DNA of 10,232 nt from UBA6921 sp031370545 (GTDB lineage: Bacteria; Pseudomonadota; Gammaproteobacteria; SG8-11). The notes beneath the pieces were generated by a model. The model worked only from the letters and a program-made list of their open reading frames with translations, was not told the origin of the DNA and made no database searches. The DNA lies in NCBI GenBank assembly GCA_031370545.1, contig JANMQQ010000337.1:1-10232 (forward strand). Direction: 5' to 3'. The translations under genes and the position numbers were made by a program. Positions 5,101 to 10,232 of the stretch are shown one piece after another (position 1 is the stretch's first letter; the number at the start of each line of letters is the position of its first letter).

Positions 5101-7188
5101 ATGCAACGAATATTCAACAACAAACTATGGTTGGCGGTGCCGTTGGCGCTGCTCATGACTGGCTGCTGGCTGGACGGTAGTAGCAGCAAGAACAATGACA
5201 ACGGCGGAGTTAACCCCACCTCGACCGACCTTGCCGTGACCGCCACCACGCCTGCGGACCTGGCAACCAATGTCGCCACCAGCGGAAATGTCACGGCCAC
5301 TTTTAATCAAGCAATGGACCCTGCAACGATTACCGGGACCACCTTTACCTTGATGGCCGGGGACACGTCGGTGGTCGGTGAAGTAACTTACGCAGGGACG
5401 GTCGCGACTTTTAATCCCAATGCCGATCTCGCGGCGAATACCCTATATAAAGCTACCATCACCACCGGTGCCAAGAATGTTGCGGGCTGGAGCTTTACCA
5501 CCGGAACCGTGCCGACGGTGACGTCGACGATACCAGCCGATCATGACCCTGATGTGGTGGCCCTCAACCGGAACGTCATCGCCGCTTTTAGCGAGGCGAT
5601 GGACGCTGCAACCCTCAAGAATTCCACCACGTTTACATTGACGCGCATGGAAGGCGACGTGCTGGTTCCGGTACCCGGTGAAGTGACTTACGCAGGCACC
5701 TTTGCAACCTTTAATCCGACCGATGATCTTGCCGCTGAAAAAGAATTCACCGCCACAATCACCACCGCTGCCAAGGATCTGTCAGGCGATGCTTTGTCTT
5801 CTAATGTGAGCTGGAAATTTACCACCGGAACCGAGCGAGATGACGCCGTGCCCACGGTCAGTTCCACCAGCCCGGCGGATACCCAGGTTGACCATTCACT
5901 GGTAGCCACCAACCGGAATGTGACCGCGACGTTCAGTGAGACGATGGATCCTGCAACCATCACTGCGACCGCATTTACGGTAAAAGCCGAAGGGGCCCTG
6001 CCTCTGGTTCCAGGTGTTGTCACCTATGCCGGTAAAATTGCTACCTTCAATCCCAACAGCGACCTTCCCGCGAACACGATACTGATCGCAACGATCACCA
6101 CCGGTGCCAAAGATCTCGCCGGCAATGCCTTGGCTGCCAACGTGGAATGGAGATTCACCACCGGCGCGATGGCGGATGACACGGTGCCCACAGTGAGTGT
6201 TACAGCACCACTCAATAATGCGGCTAGTCCCGTGCCGGCAAACGGCAACGTCACCGCCACCTTCAGTGAGGCGATGGATCCTGAAACGATCAACAGCACT
6301 ACGATCAACAGCGTTACGTTTACCTTGACTTATATGAACGGCGAAACATTGGAGTCAGTTCCAGCGGAAGTGACGTATGCGGGCCTGGTTGCAACCTTGA
6401 ATCCGACCAATAGTCTTCCCGGCGACAAGCTGATAACAGCAACGATTACCACCGGCGTGAAGGATCTGGTGGGCAATGCGTTGGCTAACGACTACACCTG
6501 GAGCTTTACCACCGGCGCGGCGGGTCCGGCGGCGGTCAATCTTGGAAAGGCGGGTACGTTTGCGATCCTGACACAAACAGGAATCACGGATACCGATAGC
6601 CATGCCTCTGTTGTCACTGGAGATATTGGGACGACAATCACCGGTGCTGCAATCGGTTTAACTTGTCCGCAAGTGACGGGGACAATTTACTCAGCAGTCG
6701 ATGGGACCGGTCCTCTGCCTTGCAGAGTGATTAACCCTACATTACTGACTGCGGCTATCGGCGATATGGGGCTTGCCTACGCCGATGCGGCCGCACGAAC
6801 CTTACCTGACCAGATCAATCTGGGTGATGGAGAGATTGGCGGACAAACTCTCGTTCCCGGTCTCTACAAATGGGGTATGCCAGTTTCAATATCAAATGAT
6901 GTCACCCTTTCGGGTGGCCCCAACGATGTCTGGATTTTCCAGATCGCGGATACTCTCACTATGTTGAGCGCTATGAATGTGAAGCTGGCAGGCGGCGCAC
7001 AGGCCAAGAACATCTTTTGGCAGGTCGCTGGAGATGCGGTGACAATTGGGGCTTCCGCACACTTCGAGGGAATAATTTTGGCTAAATTTAAAATCGCACT
7101 GACGACTGGCGCATCCGTGAACGGCCGGTTGCTGGCGCAGACCGCAGCTACTCTTCAAGCGAATGTAGTGACAAAACCCGCGTTGTAA
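5101..7188 (+). CDS. DUF3494 ice-binding-like lipoprotein with four Big_5 (Ig-like) domains
   Basis: A 695-aa protein starting at an ATG with AGAGG (5087-5091) 9 nt upstream. The lipoprotein signal ends LALLMTGC, with Cys22 as the lipidated residue and Trp at +2, so no inner-membrane retention signal. After a Ser/Asn/Gly linker come four Big_5 domains: about 45-136, 137-243, 249-353 and 361-472. Each has the pattern 'P...NV.ATFSEAMDP.TI', 'EVTYAG..ATFNP', 'TITTGAKDL.GNAL', 'W.FTTG'. Domain 1 lacks about eight residues before its last strand (AKNVAGWSFTTG), and domain 4 has a duplicated INSTT/INSV segment. DUF3494 spans about 478-692 (GKAGTFAIL, VVTGDIG, GLYKWG, DVTLSGGPNDVWIFQI, AKNIFWQVAG, HFEGIILAK, NGRLLAQTA) with a Cys pair at 522/541. 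The Ig stack likely acts as a stalk holding the ice-binding head away from the outer membrane (inference). No clear terminator follows, so it may be cotranscribed with the 7373 gene. Confidence 0.93.
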   Translation: MQRIFNNKLWLAVPLALLMTGCWLDGSSSKNNDNGGVNPTSTDLAVTATTPADLATNVATSGNVTATFNQAMDPATITGTTFTLMAGDTSVVGEVTYAGTVATFNPNADLAANTLYKATITTGAKNVAGWSFTTGTVPTVTSTIPADHDPDVVALNRNVIAAFSEAMDAATLKNSTTFTLTRMEGDVLVPVPGEVTYAGTFATFNPTDDLAAEKEFTATITTAAKDLSGDALSSNVSWKFTTGTERDDAVPTVSSTSPADTQVDHSLVATNRNVTATFSETMDPATITATAFTVKAEGALPLVPGVVTYAGKIATFNPNSDLPANTILIATITTGAKDLAGNALAANVEWRFTTGAMADDTVPTVSVTAPLNNAASPVPANGNVTATFSEAMDPETINSTTINSVTFTLTYMNGETLESVPAEVTYAGLVATLNPTNSLPGDKLITATITTGVKDLVGNALANDYTWSFTTGAAGPAAVNLGKAGTFAILTQTGITDTDSHASVVTGDIGTTITGAAIGLTCPQVTGTIYSAVDGTGPLPCRVINPTLLTAAIGDMGLAYADAAARTLPDQINLGDGEIGGQTLVPGLYKWGMPVSISNDVTLSGGPNDVWIFQIADTLTMLSAMNVKLAGGAQAKNIFWQVAGDAVTIGASAHFEGIILAKFKIALTTGASVNGRLLAQTAATLQANVVTKPAL
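5233..6516 (+). repeat. Four tandem Big_5 domain repeats within the 695-aa gene
   Basis: Four diverged copies of an Ig-like module, roughly 90-112 codons each, encoded back to back. The recurring codon-level cores are 'GCGATGGAYCCTG' (AMDP), 'ACYTTTAATCC' (TFNP) and 'ACCACCGG' (TTG). Copies 2-4 are separated by short acidic linkers (ERDDA, MADDT). Confidence 0.88.
6286..6315 (+). repeat. 15-bp tandem duplication in Big_5 domain 4
   Basis: ACGATCAACAGCACT (6286-6300) is followed directly by ACGATCAACAGCGTT (6301-6315), adding five residues in frame after AMDPE. Sister domains lack this. It looks like a replication-slippage event. Confidence 0.85.
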
Positions 7189-7372
7189 AGATGCGGTCAT
7201 GGCCGGGATTCAGAATCTATTGGTTCGCGGGTTCCGGTTTTTCCGGCCATGTGTTGTTTGTTCCGCCGATGGCTGTGGTTGGCCACCGGGATGCACCGCC
7301 CCTCAGGGAGTGTGGGCGGTGTGTCCTGGAAATTTTAGTTTCACCTATCAGTACCTACCTACAAGGAAACGC
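7189..7372 (+). other. Leader region of the secreted DUF3494 gene with two inverted repeats
   Basis: This 184-bp gap has no intrinsic terminator for the upstream gene and no copy of the recurring upstream element. It holds a 9-bp inverted repeat CATGGCCGG/CCGGCCATG (7198-7206 and 7243-7251, 36-nt loop) and an 8-bp hairpin CACCGCCC/GGGCGGTG (7294-7301 and 7314-7321, 12-nt loop). Neither is followed by a T-run. They may shape an mRNA leader or bind a regulator; no known riboswitch is recognised. Confidence 0.45.
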
Positions 7373-8194
7373 ATGATGAAGGATTTTCAGAAACACTTTT
7401 CCAGCTTGGTTGTCACCGCTGCGCTGTTGGGTGGCACCTCGTCGGCATTCGCCGTCGCACCATCTGTCGGTACGGCATCGGGTTTCGCCGTACTGGGCGG
7501 CACCAACGTCACCTGCACCGCTGGAGTTATTGCCGGAAATGTCGGCGTCGCTCCAGGCAGCGCGGTTCCGTTCACTAATACCGGTTGCACGATTGCTGGC
7601 AGCATGCCGCCCGCAACCGACCCGGCTGCAGCGCAGGCACGCACGGACTTCCTCAGTGCTTATGCCGCAGTTCAACTCCAGTCCACCGCATGCACTCCGA
7701 TGCTGGGCAACCTTGCGGGCCAGCATCTTGCGCCCGGGGTTTACTGTGCTGACTCGGTCGCCAAAGCGGGCACCTTGACGCTCACCGGACCGACCGATGG
7801 CGTCTGGATTTTCCTCGTCGATGGCGCGCTGACCGGCACCAGCTTTTCGGTGGTCATGGATGGCGGCGGGCAACCCTGTAACGTGTTCTGGGCACCCAGC
7901 GGTGCGGCAACCATGACCACGTCGACCTTCAAAGGCAACATCCTTGCCGGTGATGCCATTCTCGGCTCGATTACTTTGACGGGTGGAACTCTGGCTGGCC
8001 AAGCTTTGGCGAACGTTGCAGTGACGATGACGGATGCCAGCGTGATCGGTTGTGGCGTGTTGTCAGGCCCCGGCACACCGCCGTCCTGCCAGGACCAGGA
8101 ACACCACGACGAAGATGACAATGACGGGCCCCATGCGGGCAATAAGGACGACGACGAGCACCATGCAGCAGGTAAAAATAAGGGCAGCAAATAG
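7373..8194 (+). CDS. Secreted DUF3494 ice-binding-like protein with Asp/His/Lys-rich tail
   Basis: A 273-aa protein. Two adjacent ATGs (7373, 7376) follow AAGGAA (7363-7368); either may be used. The signal peptide is Sec type I (hydrophobic LVVTAALLGG, cleavage probably after TSSAFA at residue 27), with no lipobox, so the product is periplasmic or secreted. No Ig-like domain is present. DUF3494 spans about 29-229: GTASGFAVLGG, GNVGVAPG, ARTDFLSAYAAV, LAPGVYCAD, LTGPTDGVWIFLVDG, NVFWAPSG, FKGNILAG and GGTLAGQALANVAVTMT. It has seven cysteines (48, 72, 107, 125, 169, 227, 239), far more than its neighbours, suggesting disulfides. The tail (about 240-273) is strongly charged and rich in Asp, His and Lys (EHHDEDDNDG, DDDEHH). 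It is a distinct DUF3494 subtype, not a recent copy of its neighbours. It may be cotranscribed with the upstream gene. Confidence 0.92.
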   Translation: MMKDFQKHFSSLVVTAALLGGTSSAFAVAPSVGTASGFAVLGGTNVTCTAGVIAGNVGVAPGSAVPFTNTGCTIAGSMPPATDPAAAQARTDFLSAYAAVQLQSTACTPMLGNLAGQHLAPGVYCADSVAKAGTLTLTGPTDGVWIFLVDGALTGTSFSVVMDGGGQPCNVFWAPSGAATMTTSTFKGNILAGDAILGSITLTGGTLAGQALANVAVTMTDASVIGCGVLSGPGTPPSCQDQEHHDEDDNDGPHAGNKDDDEHHAAGKNKGSK

Positions 8195-8220
8195 GGCCTA
8201 ATTTGCAGTCGTGAAGCAAG

Positions 8221-8249
8221 AAAGGACCCGCAAGGGTCCTTTCTTTTTT
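8221..8249 (+). terminator. Intrinsic terminator, GNRA-loop type, copy 2
   Basis: The same 9-bp stem and GCAA loop as at 4951 (stem 8221-8229 and 8234-8242), followed by C and six T. It lies 26 nt after the stop of the secreted DUF3494 gene. It probably ends the transcript of the 695-aa and 273-aa genes together. Confidence 0.92.
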
Positions 8250-8256
8250 GGCTAAG

Positions 8257-8311
8257 TTGCTCAACGAACAGTGGGTGGCAGGGAAGAAGCCTACAACTGC
8301 ATGCACGCTTA
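8257..8311 (+). promoter_or_regulatory. Recurring upstream element, copy C (degenerate)
   Basis: TTGCTCAACGAAC (8257-8269) aligns with block 1 of copies A and B, and CCTACAACTGCATGCACGCT (8290-8309) with block 2, again with 33-bp start-to-start spacing. Block 2 has diverged, and its ACGAAC hexamer is lost. As with copy B, the element follows directly on a GNRA terminator, sharing the flank GCTAAGT. Confidence 0.48.
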
Positions 8312-8344
8312 TCGAGGATAAGTAATTAATAATGGAGATGAAAA

Positions 8345-9169
8345 ATGAGTAATTTCAAACGTAGTTCCGTCCTAACGTACAGCTTGTTCACGGCATTGGT
8401 ATTGTCCGCTTCGCTAGCCGGTTGCAACGGCAGTAGCGATGGAGACGACAGCAAGGGTGGTGGCTCAACTACACCAGGCGCGGGCACAGGTGTTGGAGGT
8501 GCGGGTCATGGTCCAGCACCGGTAAATCTTGGAGGAGCTGCTCCTTTTGCAATTCTGACAAAATCAGGAGTCACGGATAAGCCCACCTCTGTCATTACTG
8601 GAGATGTTGGCGCGAGTGGAATCAGCGGCACTGCCATCGGTGTAACCTGTGCTGAAGTGACAGGGATAATTTACTCAGTAGATGAAGCGGGTCCTCTTCC
8701 ATGCAGGGTGACTGACGCCACATTACTTACAGCGGCTGTAGGCAACATGGAAACTGCATACACCGACGCCGCCGGGCGTACTTTACCCGATGTTACTGAA
8801 TTGAACTCCGGAGAAATTGGCGGATACACCCTGGCTCCAGGTCTCTACAAATGGGGCACCGGAGTTTCAATATCCTATGATGTCACCCTCTCAGGTGGCC
8901 CAAATGATGTTTGGATTTTCCAAATCGCAGATAGTCTCACCATGGCAAGCGCTAAGAAAGTGACCTTAGCAGGCGGCGCACTGGCCAAAAATATCTTTTG
9001 GCAAGTCGCCGGTGCAACTGTGACCCTTGGAACGACCGCACATTTGGAAGGAACAGTCTTAGCTAAAAATTTAATCGCTTTTGAGAGTGATGCGTCTGTG
9101 AACGGCAGATTGTTGTCACAGAAGGCGGTTACCCTGATTCAAAATGTAGTTACCAGGCCTGCCCCATAA
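8345..9169 (+). CDS. DUF3494 ice-binding-like lipoprotein with Gly-rich linker
   Basis: A 274-aa protein; the ATG has GGAG (8334-8337) 7 nt upstream. The signal has a perfect lipobox, LAGC, with Cys27 lipidated and Asn at +2, consistent with the outer membrane. A Ser/Asp then Gly/Thr-rich linker (28-58) replaces the Ig domains of its paralogues, so the head would sit close to the membrane. DUF3494 spans about 59-272, with GAAPFAILTKSG, VITGDVGASGIS, GLYKWG, DVTLSGGPNDVWIFQI, AKNIFWQVAG, HLEGTVLAK and NGRLLSQKAVTL. It shares with the 695-aa protein the segment TCxxVTGxIYS...GPLPCRV, including a Cys pair (102/120), and is clearly its closest relative here. Codon choice looks somewhat more AT-rich than in the neighbours, so it may have had a separate history after duplication (visual impression only). 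Confidence 0.93.
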   Translation: MSNFKRSSVLTYSLFTALVLSASLAGCNGSSDGDDSKGGGSTTPGAGTGVGGAGHGPAPVNLGGAAPFAILTKSGVTDKPTSVITGDVGASGISGTAIGVTCAEVTGIIYSVDEAGPLPCRVTDATLLTAAVGNMETAYTDAAGRTLPDVTELNSGEIGGYTLAPGLYKWGTGVSISYDVTLSGGPNDVWIFQIADSLTMASAKKVTLAGGALAKNIFWQVAGATVTLGTTAHLEGTVLAKNLIAFESDASVNGRLLSQKAVTLIQNVVTRPAP

Positions 9170-9187
9170 AAGTTGCGCAAAGAATGA

Positions 9188-9213
9188 AAAGGACCCGTGA
9201 GGGTCCTTTTTTT
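9188..9213 (+). terminator. Intrinsic terminator, GNRA-loop type, copy 3
   Basis: Stem AAAGGACCC/GGGTCCTTT (9188-9196 and 9201-9209) with loop GTGA, another GNRA tetraloop, and a T-tract to 9213. It lies 18 nt after the 274-aa gene. The opposite strand reads the same stem followed by a short T-rich stretch, so it may also stop the convergent FG-GAP gene. Confidence 0.92.
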
Positions 9214-9235
9214 GGTGTTTCCGTTTTCGGGGCAT

Positions 9236-9257
9236 TGCGCTGTAGTTACGCAGCGCA
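9236..9257 (-). other. Hairpin beyond the stop of the FG-GAP gene
   Basis: A 7-bp stem TGCGCTG/CAGCGCA with an 8-nt loop, 12 nt past the stop of the minus-strand gene. No T-run follows on either strand, so it is a weak terminator candidate; it may act as a 3' end stabiliser. Confidence 0.3.
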
Positions 9258-9269
9258 TCGGAACGGCAA

Positions 9270-10229
9270 CTAATATAAATACACCGCGCCAGCGGAAGGA
9301 GCTGAAGTATCACTCTGACCGGGCACGGTGTTGTTCACGCCAGTGCCAGCACTGTCTTCACTCATCGCCCCTACAGCGAGCGTGTTGCCATTACCACTCA
9401 GGGCGACCGAGTAGCCGAAGTAGTCACTGGCTTCGGTATTCGAGGCTTTCACGTAGGCTTGCTGGGCCCAAGTGGTGGCGCTGCGGATGTAAACGTATAC
9501 CGCCCCGGAAGAGGAAGCGCAGTTCGTAACGGGGTTAGTGGCGCAACCATTGGTCTGATTGCCCCCTATACCAGTGGCCGCACTGTTTTCGTTATACGCG
9601 CCGACCGCGAGCGCATTGCCATCGGTACTCAGGGAGATCGAATAGCCGAACCAGTCAAACCAGTTCCCTGGTGCAGTATTTGATGCCTTCACATAAGCCT
9701 GTTGGGCCCAAGTGGTGTCATTGCGTGTGTACACGTACACCGCGCCAGATCGAGAAACGCAATTTGTCACGGGGATAGCGGAGCACCCATGGACCTGATT
9801 GCCACCTATACCCGTGGCCGCACTGTCTTCGTTATACGCTCCGACCGCGAGTGTGTTGCCATCGCCGCTCAAGCTGACCGAGAAGCCGAAGGAGTCACTA
9901 GCATCGGTGTTGGATGCCTTCACGTAGGCTTGAGGGGACCACGTGGTGCTGCGGCGAGTATAGACGTACACCGCGCCGGAAAAGGAAGCGCAGTTCGTAA
10001 CGGGGGTAGTGGCACAACCATTGGTTTGATTGCCATCTATACCTGTCGCTGCACTTTTTTCCTGAGACGCACCCACCGCGAGTGTATTGCCATCGGCACT
10101 TAGGGCGACCGAGTGGCCGAACGCATCCACGGCGCCTGTGTTTGTGGCCTTTATGTAAGCCTGCTGGGACCAGGCAATGCCACTGCGGATGTAAACATAC
10201 ACTGCGCCGGAACCTGAAGCGCAGTTCGT
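9270..10229 (-). repeat. Four tandem FG-GAP coding repeats of 231-240 bp
   Basis: Units run, in coding order, 10229-9999 (231 bp), 9998-9768 (231 bp), 9767-9528 (240 bp) and 9527-9270 (last, with altered end). DNA identity between units is high around the Cys-loop and the GAVYVY segment, pointing to recent expansion or recombination between units. Confidence 0.88.
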
Positions 10230-10232
10230 CAC
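9270..10232 (-). CDS. FG-GAP (integrin-alpha-like beta-propeller) repeat protein, C-terminal part
   Basis: The minus-strand frame is open to the window edge at 10232, so the true start lies beyond; 320 residues end in GAVYLY and a TAG stop. Four repeats start at visible residues 2, 79, 156 and 236. Each reads 'SGAVYVY.R...TW..QAYVKASNT...FG.SV.LS.DGNTLAVGA..E.SAATGI.GNQ', the FG-GAP pattern of extracellular beta-propellers (integrin alpha-like blades). Such proteins are usually exported and often large; the signal peptide would be upstream. Between blades the loop carries a Cys pair (for example GCATTPVTNC, residues 72-81). Repeat 3 has three extra residues (APGNWFDWFG). The last repeat ends in a different loop without cysteines. 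No canonical DxDxDG calcium loop is evident. Role is unknown: cell-surface binding is the usual inference. It converges on the DUF3494 array. Confidence 0.9.
   Translation of the reverse strand: MTNCASGSGAVYVYIRSGIAWSQQAYIKATNTGAVDAFGHSVALSADGNTLAVGASQEKSAATGIDGNQTNGCATTPVTNCASFSGAVYVYTRRSTTWSPQAYVKASNTDASDSFGFSVSLSGDGNTLAVGAYNEDSAATGIGGNQVHGCSAIPVTNCVSRSGAVYVYTRNDTTWAQQAYVKASNTAPGNWFDWFGYSISLSTDGNALAVGAYNENSAATGIGGNQTNGCATNPVTNCASSSGAVYVYIRSATTWAQQAYVKASNTEASDYFGYSVALSGNGNTLAVGAMSEDSAGTGVNNTVPGQSDTSAPSAGAVYLY

Noticed and set aside
7294..7321. GC-rich hairpin in the leader of the 7373 gene as a possible riboswitch or terminator
   Set aside because: It has no T-run and does not match conserved residues of the riboswitch classes I can recall, including cyclic-di-GMP types; kept only as an unexplained hairpin.
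7199..7372. In-frame extension of the 273-aa DUF3494 gene upstream to 7199
   Set aside because: It would precede a clear Sec signal peptide, and AAGGAA lies just before the ATG at 7373/7376.
7355..8002. Minus-strand open frame of 215 codons across the secreted DUF3494 gene
   Set aside because: It is antisense to a well-supported gene, Arg/Gly-rich and low in hydrophobic residues as expected of a reverse shadow, and has no recognisable domain.
3640..9213. Array considered as a mobile element or defence island
   Set aside because: No integrase, transposase, terminal inverted repeats, tRNA attachment site, nuclease or other defence gene is visible; the repeats are explained by gene duplication.
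9270..10229. Regular DNA repeats of 231-240 bp considered as a CRISPR-like or satellite array
   Set aside because: The units are long, fully coding and match FG-GAP protein repeats; there is no repeat-spacer structure.

Overview
The window looks like a chromosomal segment of a Gram-negative bacterium, probably a beta- or gammaproteobacterium. The signs are three lipoprotein signal peptides whose +2 residue is compatible with outer-membrane sorting, a moderately GC-rich composition, and a proteobacterial-style molybdenum hydroxylase operon. The genus cannot be fixed from the sequence. No tRNA, rRNA, transposase, phage gene or CRISPR array was found.

Region 1 (1-2116, + strand) is the end of a molybdenum hydroxylase operon. 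It holds the C-terminal part of an IorB/CoxL-type molybdopterin-binding subunit, then an XdhC-family maturation factor, then a MobA/MocA-type cytidylyltransferase. The three genes overlap by 1 and 4 nt, so they are almost certainly cotranscribed and translationally coupled. The two downstream genes would make and insert the cofactor used by the first.

Region 2 (2117-3354) holds two small stand-alone genes. One is a cysteine-rich 92-aa protein behind a good sigma-70-like promoter. The other is a 114-aa exported protein with an Ala/Pro linker and a small lysine-rich domain, followed by a strong intrinsic terminator.

Region 3 (about 3640-9213) is the most interesting part: four consecutive genes for DUF3494 (ice-binding-protein type) proteins with different architectures. 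They are a lipoprotein with one Big_5/Ig-like domain (386 aa), a lipoprotein with four Big_5 domains (695 aa), a secreted protein without Ig domains but with an Asp/His/Lys-rich tail (273 aa), and a lipoprotein with only a Gly-rich linker (274 aa). Three are preceded by a recurring non-coding element of about 57 bp. Three near-identical GNRA-loop terminators punctuate the array. The arrangement looks like repeated duplication of a unit made of upstream element, lipoprotein-DUF3494 gene and terminator, with the secreted gene lying inside the second unit. The likely role is a family of cell-surface and secreted ice-binding or ice-adhesion proteins, though individual DUF3494 proteins may do something else.

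Region 4 (9270-10232, - strand) is the C-terminal part of a convergent FG-GAP (integrin-alpha-like beta-propeller) repeat protein. It has four repeats of 77-80 aa with an unusual paired-cysteine loop between repeats. Its N-terminus lies beyond the window.
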